Positions 37,073-47,393 of a DNA stretch of 64,000 bases are shown here, in pieces; the stretch's first letter is position 1, and each line of letters starts with the position of its first letter. A program made the position numbers and the translations under genes. This DNA comes from Erwinia_E haradaeae_D (GTDB taxonomy: Bacteria; Pseudomonadota; Gammaproteobacteria; Enterobacterales; Enterobacteriaceae): the NCBI RefSeq assembly GCF_900698935.1, contig NZ_LR217715.1, positions 124,001 to 188,000 on the forward strand, written 5' to 3'. The notes beneath the pieces were generated by a model. That model did no database searches, was not told where the DNA came from, and was given only the letters and a program-made list of their open reading frames with translations.

Positions 37073-38263
37073 TCACAAAACAGCGGCGAGGGCGTCGCAT
37101 ATACATGATATGTTATCGAGAGTAATGCCCGCTATGTTGACACGGCCTTCTTGTACTATATAGACTCCAAACTCACTACGTAGACGGAGCAATTGCTGCT
37201 GTGTGAGGCGTAATAAGGAAAACATACCGGTTTGCGTGGTCAGAAAATTAAAATCACCTTTTTTTATCTTTTTGTTGAGGTTTTGTGCTAATAATTGGCG
37301 CATTTGCTTTATACGTTGTCGCATAGTAGTGAGTTCCTGCTCCCATTGAGTACGCAGATCGTTATTTTGAAGAATGGTGACAACAACTGCGGCTCCATGT
37401 GATGGGGGGGTAGAATAGTTAGCTCGAATAGTGGATCTAATGCAACTAAAAACAGTATCAGCTATGGTGCTATGACTAGCAACAATGGTTAATGCACCTA
37501 CACGTTCATTATATAGGCTAAAGTTTTTGGAATAGGAGCTACATACTATTAGTTCTGGATGTATAGAAGAAAAAGTACGTAGACTAGTGGCGTCTTGCTC
37601 TAAGCCCAACGAAAATCCTTGATAAGCAAAGTCAAAGACTGGTAGCCAACCTTTATCTAGGGATAGGTTAGCTAAATATTTCCACTGTGCTGTGGATAGG
37701 TCAATACCAGTGGGATTATGACAACAACCTTGTAAGAGGACTACATCGCCCGCACAAACAGCACTAAGACTCTCTATCATCGCTTTGAAGTCAAGACTGT
37801 TTTTAACCGCATCATAATACTTATATGTCACTACTTCAAATCCAGCCGCATAAAAAATATTATTATAGTTAGGCCAGCTAGGATTACTAATCCATATTTT
37901 TTTTGCATGACTTTGACTGGCAAGAAAGTCTGCTGTAATACGGAGTGCCCCTGTACCACCTGGTGTTTGTGCGGTACGTATACGTTTTTGAGTAATTAGC
38001 GGACTCAAAGGACCAAAGAGCAGCTCTTGAGTGTAGCGTCCAAAATGCGATAGACCTTCTATATTTAGATAGTGTTTTGTTATTTCATGTTCTAGAAGCA
38101 ATACTTCAGCTTTTTTGACGCTAGCAAGCACAGGTGTTCTTCCGAAACTATCTTTATAAACCCCGATACCTAAATTAATTTTATTGTCGTGATTGTCTAT
38201 GTGGAATAAATGGTTTAAGTCTAAAATAGGATCCCTTGGTGCTTTTTTAATTAGTTCAAACAT
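37073..38263 (-). CDS. aspC: Aspartate aminotransferase
   Basis: AspC is a PLP enzyme that interconverts oxaloacetate and glutamate with aspartate and 2-oxoglutarate, and also handles aromatic amino acids. The 396 aa equal E. coli AspC, sharing MFELIKKAPRDPILDLNHLF, INLGIGVYKD, TAQTPGGTGALR, LLQGCCHNPTGIDLS, VFDFAYQGF and the PLP-binding lysine in SSYSKNFSLYNERVGA. The C-terminal EFGVYIVQEGRVNIAGIT carries the substrate-carboxylate-binding Arg. In E. coli it follows ompF-asnS; here it sits about 8 kb away behind purA, so the block has been rearranged. As the end step of several amino-acid pathways it is often kept by nutritional symbionts. Confidence 0.96.
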   Translation of the reverse strand: MFELIKKAPRDPILDLNHLFHIDNHDNKINLGIGVYKDSFGRTPVLASVKKAEVLLLEHEITKHYLNIEGLSHFGRYTQELLFGPLSPLITQKRIRTAQTPGGTGALRITADFLASQSHAKKIWISNPSWPNYNNIFYAAGFEVVTYKYYDAVKNSLDFKAMIESLSAVCAGDVVLLQGCCHNPTGIDLSTAQWKYLANLSLDKGWLPVFDFAYQGFSLGLEQDATSLRTFSSIHPELIVCSSYSKNFSLYNERVGALTIVASHSTIADTVFSCIRSTIRANYSTPPSHGAAVVVTILQNNDLRTQWEQELTTMRQRIKQMRQLLAQNLNKKIKKGDFNFLTTQTGMFSLLRLTQQQLLRLRSEFGVYIVQEGRVNIAGITLDNISCICDALAAVL

Positions 38264-39417
38264 TGTGTATAATCCATTAAAATATATATTACGTTACGTA
38301 ATGCTTATTAATTTATAAAATTTATTATTCATGACTTTTATGTCATGTATGATGAATGGATTTCTGCATACAAGAAAGAATTAGTGTTTGTCTTGAAAGT
38401 TTTAGAGAGTCTGTTAATATTTTCGTTCAAAACGATGTATTATATAAAAGCCGGTGTAGTAAGCCCATAAGATTTATTATTAATAATCTTGAAGATCTAA
38501 GGCTGTGTGGAGCATGTGATATTCTAGCTTGAGATTGCCTTTTTAGATTTCTAGTATAGTTTAAATCCTAAAACTTTAATAGTTTTTCTATCGTATACTT
38601 TTGCATACCCTCTTCCATTCATGGTTTTTTATTCTATGAAAATAACTTATATATCACACGCATCTTTAATACGTTTAGATAAATCATTATAGATAGATCG
38701 GGAGGTTTTTCGATATTTTCTTGTAATTTAGTAAGTTGGTTTTCCAATTTTAATATACTAGAAAATAGTTTTCTGTTGTACGCATGAATGTTACGCTGTA
38801 CGGTATGATTATGTATATGCCAAGAATGTTGATCTAGAGATAATAGTTTCTCATGATCTATAACACTTTGGTAATGTTATGGGTCCTTTTTGTAATCATC
38901 ACGCAGACATATTTTATGTGTAGGTCTTGCAAGTGGAAAAGATTGCAATGAGGGTGAGTATTTCCTAGGGGGTTTAGAGCAATATGCATGAGTAATAATA
39001 GCTATATTAACATATTGTTCTATAATGACCAATGACATTCCTTGCCAGAATTTACAATATTGTAACTAGATAGAGTGGCATTGAGGAGACATGTATAATC
39101 AACTGGTTTTCTGATTTCCCCAAAAATCTTGATGCAATTTAAATTCAGTTTTTTTAGAAAAATATATGAAAGACGGATGGTAATAGCAGATTTCTAAAAA
39201 AATGAGAGACCCGTAGGGTCAATGACAAATTTTTCTGATATTTTACTATTCGTGTCACGTGAAATAAGCGTTATCTAAAAAAACATAATTTTTTATTGAT
39301 GTTTTAATTGAGAGTGCATATTAAGAGTACAATTGAGGGTGATTTGAGTAGTAATATTGTTAATTATATTGATACATTTTATTAGGATGTCTTATCATTT
39401 TTTAATGTTTCTTTGCG

Positions 39418-39564
39418 TATAATGTATACATCTTTTACTAGTTGACGAGCGCTACTAGGTGAGTATTTTGTAGCGCAGGTATCTATAGGTGGTGATATCA
39501 AATAAAACACACCACCAGACTACCATAATGGTACGGTGGCATGGTATTACGGTAGTAATTTTTT
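39418..39564 (+). ncRNA. Candidate structured small RNA with terminator
   Basis: After a perfect TATAAT (39418-39423) come three successive stems. GCGCTAC/GTAGCGC (39449-39455 with 39470-39476) and GGTGGTG/CACCACC (39488-39494 with 39510-39516) are perfect 7-bp stems. ACTACCATAAT/ATTACGGTAGT (39519-39529 with 39546-39556) has ten of eleven bases paired and is followed by AATTTTTT, which looks like an intrinsic terminator. A second GGTGG (39535-39539) could compete for CCACC, allowing an alternative fold. No reading frame fits. No good -35 was found. It does not match the sequences I know for tmRNA, 4.5S, 6S or RNase P RNA. A decayed remnant or chance cluster of stems remains possible. Confidence 0.4.
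39519..39564 (+). terminator. Rho-independent terminator-like hairpin
   Basis: An 11-position stem with one mismatch encloses a 16-base loop and is followed by AA and six T. It is the best terminator-like signal in the window, yet no plus-strand gene lies upstream for more than 30 kb in this direction, which is why a small RNA is proposed here. Confidence 0.5.
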
Positions 39565-40612
39565 AAAAGCATTGCACGTATAACATATTATAATATATGG
39601 GTACGATAGGATCGTAATCTATAGTGAGTATAGCGTATACTATAGCTTGAAGAGCTGATGTTCAGATTGAGTACTCTAAGGATGATTATGTGAGAATCTC
39701 AAAAAATATCTAAATTCTGAATATTGTAGGAAGGTATATAGGTTTGCCTCTCAAGCAATTTTTCCTAGTTTTGTACGATTGCGATTAATGAAAGATTAGT
39801 CGATGTACGACACTGTACATAATAACAGCAGCATGCTAGAAGTTATTATAGACGCAAGGGGCTTGAGCGTAGAAATCTCTTGTCTCTTTAATATTTTCTA
39901 TTTGTGTAGGATCATATTAGAACATTGATTGCCATGATGTGGATTGCAGTCGTGTGAATGCCAGTACATTAAAGATATAGCGATATTTTTGTGTTAAGAG
40001 TTTAGTATATTGTCCTGTGTGCGATTTAACCTTTAGTCTAATGTGTAATATATTTAGCGTATTAACGCTTCTCAGCCTATTTAATTTTTCATTTATTTAG
40101 GCGCACTAGTGTGGTTGGGTTATGCAGTATATGCAAGGTATCATCAATGAGTATTCTTAAGAAAATATCTATTGTGGTTAAAACGCATAAGCATTTTTAG
40201 ATAGTTTATGATTTTAATAACACCATCGATTTCTGTATTAAATTGTAGGTCATACTATAACAACACATATTTATTAATTTAATCATCTTCATAACAATTA
40301 TGTCTTTTATATCCTTGCCAAAGTAAAGTGTTTTGAGAACAAAGTAGGTGGTGTTTGACTGAGCCAGTGTGACTAATTGTTTCGCTCATAATAGCAAGCA
40401 TTAATGTGTTAAAATATTATACATGTGAGACACAATGGGTGTATGGTACAGATTATATCTCAGCTCATATCGCGATGTAGAGAGAGTAATAATGCTGTAG
40501 CGGCGCTCTCTAAGTAATTACCAATATTACCACTATGTAGATACCATACTACCTCCGTGAGGGGGTGTTGATCTTGTAACTTCATTAAGCACACTGATGT
40601 ATAGGAAAGAGT

Positions 40613-41863
40613 ATGAAAAGTTATGTATGTATTCCATCAGAAGGCCAGAAAATTCATTTTAAGAATGGAAAATTGGATATACCAGAGTATCCCATCATCC
40701 CTTTTATTGAGGGTGACGGTATTGGTATAGACATCTCCCCGGTCATGCGAAAAGTTGTTGACGCTGCGGTGAAAAAAACGTACGTTAATCAACGAAAAAT
40801 AGTCTGGATGGAAGTGTACGCCGGTAAGAAGGCAGTAGATATATATGGCCAGGATGCTTGGTTGCCAGACGAAACTATCGCACTTATTAAAGAGTATCAT
40901 ATTGCCATTAAAGGACCTTTGACGACTCCGGTAGGAGGAGGAATTCGTTCTTTAAATGTTGCTTTACGCCAGTTGTTAGATTTGTATATTTGTCTGCGTC
41001 CAATACGCTATTACACGGGCACTCCTAGTCCTGTAAAATACCCAGAAAACATTAATATAGTGATTTTTCGTGAGAATTCTGAAGACATTTATGCCGGTAT
41101 CGAATGGGCAGCTGGTACAAAAGAAGCAGATACCGTGATCACCTTCTTGCGCCAGAACATGGACGTACAGAATATTCGTTTTCCAGAGCAATGTGGCATT
41201 GGTATTAAACCTTGTTCAGAGGTGGGCACTAAACGTTTGGTACGCGCTGCTATTAAATATGCGCTGCACAATGACCGTGATTCTGTAACACTAGTGCACA
41301 AAGGTAACATTATGAAATTTACTGAAGGTGCATTTAAGGAGTGGGGATATCAGGTTGCGATAGAGGAATTTGGTGGTGTACGCATTAATAGCGGTACATG
41401 GGTGATGATTAAAAATCCAGATACTACTAAAGAAATTATAATTAAAGATGTTATTGCGGATGCGTTTTTACAACAGATATTACTACGTCCAGCTGACTAT
41501 AACGTCATTGCGTGTATGAATCTCAATGGAGATTATATTTCAGATGCTGTAGCAGCACAAGTGGGTGGAATCGGCATTGCGCCAGGTGCTAATATTGGCG
41601 AACAATGTGCAGTGTTTGAAGCGACTCATGGCACAGCGCCTAAGTATGCTGGTCAGGATAAGGTTAACCCCGGGTCAATCATCCTTTCAGCTGAGATGAT
41701 GTTGCGTTATATGGGTTGGACGGAAGCAGCGAATCTCATCATTACAGGTATGGAAAGAACAATTGCTTCTCAATCGGTGACTTATGATTTTGAACGTATG
41801 ATGATAGGTGCCAAATTACTTAAGTGTTCTGAATTTGGTGAAGCTGTTATTGAAAACATGTGA
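40613..41863 (+). CDS. icd: Isocitrate dehydrogenase (NADP)
   Basis: This TCA-cycle enzyme turns isocitrate into 2-oxoglutarate, CO2 and NADPH. The 416 aa equal E. coli Icd. Substrate and phosphorylation loop GPLTTPVGGGIRSLNVALRQ (the Ser corresponds to E. coli Ser113), IFRENSEDIYAGIEW with the catalytic Tyr, VHKGNIMKFTEGAF with the catalytic Lys, DVIADAFLQQILLRP with metal-binding Asp residues, and the NADP-binding ATHGTAPKYAGQDKVNPGS are all present. AGGAAAGAGT precedes the ATG. It supplies 2-oxoglutarate for glutamate and transaminases such as AspC, and NADPH. No other cycle enzyme is in this window, so whether the cycle is complete is unknown. Confidence 0.97.
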   Translation: MKSYVCIPSEGQKIHFKNGKLDIPEYPIIPFIEGDGIGIDISPVMRKVVDAAVKKTYVNQRKIVWMEVYAGKKAVDIYGQDAWLPDETIALIKEYHIAIKGPLTTPVGGGIRSLNVALRQLLDLYICLRPIRYYTGTPSPVKYPENINIVIFRENSEDIYAGIEWAAGTKEADTVITFLRQNMDVQNIRFPEQCGIGIKPCSEVGTKRLVRAAIKYALHNDRDSVTLVHKGNIMKFTEGAFKEWGYQVAIEEFGGVRINSGTWVMIKNPDTTKEIIIKDVIADAFLQQILLRPADYNVIACMNLNGDYISDAVAAQVGGIGIAPGANIGEQCAVFEATHGTAPKYAGQDKVNPGSIILSAEMMLRYMGWTEAANLIITGMERTIASQSVTYDFERMMIGAKLLKCSEFGEAVIENM

Positions 41864-42201
41864 TTCTATACACACAAAATACAACCTATATTGAATCAAT
41901 AAATATTATAGTGCATTAATGCATTATAAGTATCATGCGAACGCAAAATTTCTAATTCCTTATTTTAAGATGTTGGAATGTGCATTATTAAGCATGTATA
42001 AATTTTTTCAAAGACGGAATTATGTAGATTTTATAACGGATTTTATAATAGATTTTATGGTGTTTTCAGTTATTTTATTGAAAATTAGTATGTAAGCATT
42101 ATAAGTATAATTAAAACTAAGTAACCGAAATACACCTTGTCTTAATCTAAAATAAAATATATTTTATATTTCAATATGAAAATATAGGATAGATGAACAC
42201 T
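41864..42201. other. Gap icd-trhO
   Basis: This is 338 AT-rich bases with no supported feature beyond the AGGAT Shine-Dalgarno candidate before trhO. Confidence 0.5.
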
Positions 42202-43158
42202 ATGTCAGTGTTGCATAACACAATCCCACGTAAAGAGTTGCAGGCTCGCGTATTAGCAGAACCTGATGCTCGCATGACTGTTTCGTTCTATAAATATTTT
42301 ACTCTTGATGACCCGTTCTCCTTCCGAGATGCTCTATATTTAGCTCTGTCTAAACTAAGGATTTTTGGACGCATCTACGTATCTCAAGAGGGAATTAACG
42401 CTCAGGTCAGTGTACCACATACTTTATATTCAAGCATGGAAGATATGCTATATGCCTTTCATCCTAGTTTTTCGGATTTACAGATGAATATCGCGTTAGA
42501 TAATAACAAACAGTCTTTTTGGGTCTTGAGTATTAAAATACGTGCAAAACTTGTGGCAGATGGTATCACTGATACGAGCTTTAATGCAAGTGACGTTGGT
42601 GTTTATATAGACGCAAAGACAGTAAATAAATTACATGATGATGTCAATGCGATTTTTGTAGATATGAGAAATGATTATGAATATGCTATTGGGCATTTTC
42701 ACAAGGCTTTGGCTATTCCAGGAAGAACTTTTCGTCAACAGTTATCAACAATAATTGGTATGCTGCAAGGCTATAAAGAGTATCCAATAGTTTTATACTG
42801 TACTGGAGGGATTCGTTGTGAAAAATCTAGTGCCTGGATGCGCTATCATGGATACAAGAATGTGTATCAAATTCAAGGAGGAATTATCAATTATGTTCAT
42901 ACAGCTCGTGCTCAGGGTTTGCAAGTATATTTTATAGGAAAGAATTTTGTGTTTGATAAACGCATGGCTGAATACGTTTCAGAGGATATTGTTGGCAGCT
43001 GTTATCAATGTGGTAAGAAAGATGATCATTACATCAATTGTCGTAATAATCGTTGCCATAAACTGTTTATTCAGTGCTTAACATGTTCTAAGAAGTTTAG
43101 TTATTTTTGTAGCAGGACATGTATGAACACATGGCTATATTATATAGAAAGGTCTTGA
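42202..43158 (+). CDS. trhO: tRNA uridine(34) hydroxylase TrhO (YceA), C-terminally short
   Basis: TrhO is a rhodanese-family enzyme that hydroxylates U34 of certain tRNAs, a step towards 5-methoxyuridine or cmo5U. It opens MSVLHNTIPRKELQARVLAE like E. coli YceA, contains the N-terminal acylphosphatase-like domain (VSFYKYF, SQEGINAQVSVP), then the rhodanese domain with DMRNDYEYAIGHF and the active-site loop YCTGGIRCEKSSAW, then a Cys-rich segment (CYQCGKKDDHYINCRNNRCH, CSKKFSYFC). It is 318 aa against 350: the arginine-rich C-terminal tail after the Cys cluster is missing. I chose the ATG at 42202 because AGGAT lies 11 bases upstream; an ATG at 42193 lies only two bases from it. Confidence 0.93.
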   Translation: MSVLHNTIPRKELQARVLAEPDARMTVSFYKYFTLDDPFSFRDALYLALSKLRIFGRIYVSQEGINAQVSVPHTLYSSMEDMLYAFHPSFSDLQMNIALDNNKQSFWVLSIKIRAKLVADGITDTSFNASDVGVYIDAKTVNKLHDDVNAIFVDMRNDYEYAIGHFHKALAIPGRTFRQQLSTIIGMLQGYKEYPIVLYCTGGIRCEKSSAWMRYHGYKNVYQIQGGIINYVHTARAQGLQVYFIGKNFVFDKRMAEYVSEDIVGSCYQCGKKDDHYINCRNNRCHKLFIQCLTCSKKFSYFCSRTCMNTWLYYIERS

Positions 43159-44569
43159 ACCGCATGAGTTTATTATGTCAACATTCTATTAACTATCAGT
43201 AGATCTGATAAATCCTCATAATATTCCGATAAGTCATATATAGTAGCCATCTATATTAGGAAAATATCACAGGAAATTTTTGACTGATATTTTTTTAGAA
43301 AATGTGCTGTTTATCGTTCATAATAGTAATATAACATGGAGAATACTCATTGATCGTTTGATAGAACATGCATGTTATGTATGATAGATGTTTGGTTTCA
43401 GCATTCTATAAATAGTGTAAGTATTGAGCATGATGTGAACACATGGGACAGTGATAAAAAATTAAATCTATGACAGTGTGTATCCAGATAGGATATGAAT
43501 GAGATTCATAATATAATAAATATTATAGCCATATCTCACCTATCCGCATCAAAATAAAAGTATGTAATTTTTATCCTTTAATCATCTACGCTATAGAATT
43601 TTTTGTATCGCCTAGGTAAGGATATAATAAAGAAATTTTATTATGGTTTGACTTTTTTCGTGTGGTTATGTCGTTTCTTCTTAACACCCTCTACATCAGA
43701 AAATCAATTTTAATATTTGTGAAGCTGATCGAAGGCAGTGAGAGTAGTATATTCTATGCGATATGTGTTATTTGCTTTCTATATATTAATATAATTAAAT
43801 ATATAACCTGTGTGTGTTTTGTGTGTAGATGCCGCAAGTATTAATCAGATTGGTTTATAAATTTTATGTTTTTATATCGCGAATTAATAGGTAATCCCGT
43901 GATGCTTGTATATCATGTATTAAGGTATACAGTCTTTTTGCAAACACGCTTTGTCAAGAAGCGGATTGAGTATGTATCATTTATTCTATGAGTTCCCAGA
44001 GACAACCTGCGATATTTGAGGTAGAGGAGTACGACAAAAATATCATACGACTGAAATTAGAAAGTATGACGGACAAGCATAAGTGAGACCCTAGCAATTA
44101 TAAGCGTGTCTTGGCTGTACCCGCAAGAATCACGATCATATTGCATGCAAATAATAGTGTTTGAGATCAGAAATGGTTATGCTGTTATAGAAATGCATAG
44201 TGATGGTATTACTGCAAGTGATCACTGCTATTAGAAGATATGATAGATATCAAGACCTCGATGTCTCAGATGTAATGATTATTACCCTGATAAGATGACT
44301 ATATTGTGATATATAGCTATATGCAGTCTATGTCTCTAGAGATAGACGCACTGTGCGTGTATGAAGTCGATCGCACCTTTCAATCTTGTAACAGGAATAT
44401 ATTCAAGAACTAATCTACAGACGGTCTATATCACACATAACATAATAGAAGTCTTCCTTTTATCTTAATAATGAATGGGGCGAGTATAGCGTTTATAATT
44501 ACAACTAATATCATATTATTTCTGTATTCACTCAGGATGCATAGATATCTACATGTTTTGTGACCCGGT
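43159..44569. other. 1.4-kb gene-free region trhO-uvrD
   Basis: Mostly AT-rich. A short coding-like stretch lies near 43988-44170 (listed separately), and two small perfect stems TCTCTAGAGA (44333-44342) and ACGCACTGTGCGT (44346-44358) lie 200 bases before uvrD. The E. coli upstream neighbours of uvrD (yigB, xerC, dapF) are not recognisable. Confidence 0.45.
43988..44086 (+). pseudogene. Possible gene remnant, unidentified
   Basis: A 32-codon frame, MSSQRQPAIFEVEEYDKN and onward to MTDKHK then TGA, has ordinary protein composition and less A+T than its surroundings. Reading past the stop in the same frame gives another 25 plausible codons (NYKRVLAVPARITIILHANN). I do not recognise the family. 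It looks more like an inactivated fragment than a working gene. Confidence 0.2.
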
Positions 44570-46744
44570 ATGAATGTTAATAACTTAGCTTTATGTTTAA
44601 ATCATCAACAACGCGCTGCAGTATTTGCGCCACGTACTAATTTTTTAGTTTTAGCCGGAGCAGGTAGTGGGAAAACCCGTGTGTTAGTATACCGCATTGC
44701 TTGGTTGATAGAGGTTGAAAAATGTTCCCCTCAGTCAATTTTAGCTGTCACTTTTACTAATAAAGCAGCTGAGGAAATGAGAGAACGTCTCAGAGAATTA
44801 ATTGGAGCATTACAAAGTTCTATGTGGATTGGGACTTTTCACTCCTTGTCTCATCGTTTTTTATGTAGTCACCATCTCATGGCAAACCTATCAAAAGATT
44901 TTCAGATTATTGACACTGAAGATCAGATACGCTTACTAAGACGCTTAATACATTCCATGAATCTTGATCTCAAACAGTGGACGCCTCGGCAAAGTCTGAG
45001 GTATATTAATTTAAAAAAAGACAAAGGTTTACGCCCTAGTCATATTGCAGGCTTAGCGTGCCCTATAGAAAAAACATGGCTGCATATTTATCAGGCTTAC
45101 CAAGCTGCTTGTGATCGTTTGGGCTTGGTAGACTTTACTGAATTACTATTGCGGATTTGTGAGTTATGGAGGAATAATCCAGATGTACTTGAGTATTATC
45201 ATAGAACATTCACTAATATTTTAGTAGATGAATTTCAAGATACTAATCATATGCAGTATAATTGGATTCGCACGATTTCTGGTAAGAGTAGTCATGTCAT
45301 GATTGTTGGCGATGATGATCAATCAATCTATGGATGGAGGGGCGCTAAGCGTTCTAATATGAAAAGCTTCCTGAAGGATTTTGGATTGGCAACCGTCATG
45401 CGCCTTGAGAGAAATTATCGATCAACATGTCATATTCTGGAAGCTGCTAATATTTTAATTGCTAATAACAATAGTCGTTTTGGAAAACAGTTATGGACTG
45501 AAGTTACAGATGGAGAATTAATTACGATTTACTGTGCTCTTAATGCATTTGATGAGGCCTGTTTTGTAGCAGATCGTATGCAAGAATGGGTTCAGAATGG
45601 TGGCGTATTGTCTGAATGTGCTGTGTTGTACCGTAATAATTCTCAATCTCTAGAAATAGAAAAAGTGTTATCGCAGAGAGGGATTATATATCAAATTTAT
45701 GGCGGTATGAGATTTTTCCAACGACAGGAAATTAAAGATGTGCTGGCCTACTTGCGCTTAATTGCAAATCGAAATGATGATATATCTTTTGAACGCGTTG
45801 TAAATACTCCTCCGAGAGGTATTGGGGCTGGCACATTAGAGGTGGTGCGACAGTTAGCACGTGAGTGTGATTTACCTTTTTGGGAATCTACTAAAATTTT
45901 ATTAAAAAAGAAAGTGTTTGCTTCCCGAGCAAGCTGTGTTTCTTTAAGGCGTTTTCTTGAGTTAATAGACTTACTAGACTCAGTCACCCATTCTATGCCG
46001 TTATCTGTGCAAATCGAGCGCGTGCTTCAGGACTCAGGTCTCTGGTTGATGTATGCACAGAAGCGAGATGAACATGACAAAAGACGTATGGAAAACTTAG
46101 AGGAGCTAATTCATACTACCCGGCAATACGATAGTGATTTTTGTGATGATGGAAGCGTAAGTCCTCTGCCGGTATTTCTGGCGCAATCTATACTTGAAGC
46201 AGGAGAGAGATCCGCTCACAAGATCCAGGATGCTGTGCAGTTAATGACTATGCATGCTTCTAAGGGTCTGGAGTTTGCGCAGGTGTTTATAGTTGGTATG
46301 GAAGAGGGTATTTTTCCTGGCCAGATTTCTTTAAATGAAGAGGGAGGTTTGGAAGAAGAGCGTCGTCTTGCCTATGTTGGAATCACTCGCGCAATGATCA
46401 AACTAACATTAACTCATGCGATAAATAGACGATTATATGGGAAAGAGGTTTGTCATGAACCGTCTCGTTTTATTAGCGAGCTACCATCTAGATGTATCGC
46501 AAAAGTGCGTTATAGTGAACGAGATAGTCAAAGGCTACATTATACGAGCACAGATATCAACGCTACGGGTATAATGAATGATAGTAATTTACAAATAGCT
46601 CAACGAGTGCAACATGCAACATTTGGGCTGGGGACTGTCATGAATACTATAGGGTGTGGTGAGCAAAAACGTATGCAGGTAAATTTTGATCATTATGGTG
46701 TTAAATGGCTGCTTGCTGCCTATGCTAAACTAGACGTACGGTGA
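44570..46744 (+). CDS. uvrD: DNA helicase II UvrD
   Basis: UvrD is a 3'-5' superfamily 1 helicase for nucleotide-excision and mismatch repair that also removes RecA and stalled RNA polymerase. The 724 aa compare with 720 in E. coli. Motifs are all there: Q motif and I (LVLAGAGSGKTRVLVYRIAWL), Ia (AVTFTNKAAEEMRERL), II (ILVDEFQDTN), III (VGDDDQSIYGWRGA), IV (RLERNYRST), V (LMTMHASKGLEFAQVFIVGMEEG) and VI (EERRLAYVGITRA). The C-terminal RNA-polymerase-binding Tudor-like domain (QRVQHATFGLGTVMN) is also kept. It starts at the ATG at 44570 in register with E. coli MDVSYLLDSLN. It stands alone, without its E. coli neighbours. Confidence 0.97.
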   Translation: MNVNNLALCLNHQQRAAVFAPRTNFLVLAGAGSGKTRVLVYRIAWLIEVEKCSPQSILAVTFTNKAAEEMRERLRELIGALQSSMWIGTFHSLSHRFLCSHHLMANLSKDFQIIDTEDQIRLLRRLIHSMNLDLKQWTPRQSLRYINLKKDKGLRPSHIAGLACPIEKTWLHIYQAYQAACDRLGLVDFTELLLRICELWRNNPDVLEYYHRTFTNILVDEFQDTNHMQYNWIRTISGKSSHVMIVGDDDQSIYGWRGAKRSNMKSFLKDFGLATVMRLERNYRSTCHILEAANILIANNNSRFGKQLWTEVTDGELITIYCALNAFDEACFVADRMQEWVQNGGVLSECAVLYRNNSQSLEIEKVLSQRGIIYQIYGGMRFFQRQEIKDVLAYLRLIANRNDDISFERVVNTPPRGIGAGTLEVVRQLARECDLPFWESTKILLKKKVFASRASCVSLRRFLELIDLLDSVTHSMPLSVQIERVLQDSGLWLMYAQKRDEHDKRRMENLEELIHTTRQYDSDFCDDGSVSPLPVFLAQSILEAGERSAHKIQDAVQLMTMHASKGLEFAQVFIVGMEEGIFPGQISLNEEGGLEEERRLAYVGITRAMIKLTLTHAINRRLYGKEVCHEPSRFISELPSRCIAKVRYSERDSQRLHYTSTDINATGIMNDSNLQIAQRVQHATFGLGTVMNTIGCGEQKRMQVNFDHYGVKWLLAAYAKLDVR

Positions 46745-47393
46745 TCTATATATAGAGTTTTAACATAATATTGATAATGTTATAGGGTCTCATAGGAAGA
46801 GGCAGGAGTGTAGGGCGGTGATTGTAGCACCCAGTGCATATATGATGACCTTGATATATAATGTTATAATGGTATGTATATCAGAGATGCGCTCGATTAT
46901 TTGCATTACAGAGATTTTTTGAGATAATTTTATTTTTTTCAAAATCGCATATGTGATTAGGTTTTATTTCGTATGGCAAGAGTGTGCAATAGATCTTTTT
47001 TTTACAATGTGATTAATATTACGGCGATATATAAAACACCAAGCATTTTATTGAACAATGAAGGATTGTATTATAGATTATAATTAATTTTATCCGTGTT
47101 ATATGTGTAAATTTAAAAAAAATTATTTGGTCTGAGTGCGTTTTTTTCGTTAGTTTTTAGTGGGAAAAGATATATATATTTATATTAATACTTTGCTAAA
47201 GAAATGTGTTATATGCGTCGTATTTAATAGAGAGTTTTTTGGCCGAAGGGGTGAATACATCTAGGTTGCTCGCATAAATTATGTAGGATAAGAAGCAGTA
47301 TTTTGTATTGGAACAAGGATCCATAATTTTGTTCAATTTTCATTTGAAAAAATAATAGTTTGATAAGCTTAGTCAATTTTAATAAAAAGGAGT
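46745..47393. other. Gap uvrD-ftsY
   Basis: This is 649 bases of AT-rich DNA. The frame of ftsY is closed by a TAG at 47370, so the missing N-terminal domain of FtsY is not encoded here in frame, and I see no acidic remnant of it. rsmD, which precedes ftsY in E. coli, is not recognisable. Confidence 0.5.

Larger units (their letters stand above)
38264..40612. other. 2.3-kb gene-free region, the largest gap
   Basis: It lies between the divergent aspC and icd. No open frame is protein-like. It contains a candidate structured RNA with its own -10-like box and terminator (39418-39564, listed separately). The E. coli neighbours of icd (nudJ, rluE, mnmA) are not recognisable here. Confidence 0.5.

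Noticed and set aside
29700..38300. Horizontal transfer as the cause of the displaced aspC
   Set aside because: AspC is the expected enterobacterial orthologue with composition like its neighbours; a local rearrangement is enough.
39400..39580. tmRNA, 4.5S, 6S or RNase P RNA in the aspC-icd gap
   Set aside because: None of the invariant sequence blocks of those RNAs is present; only the stems and terminator support an RNA of unknown type.
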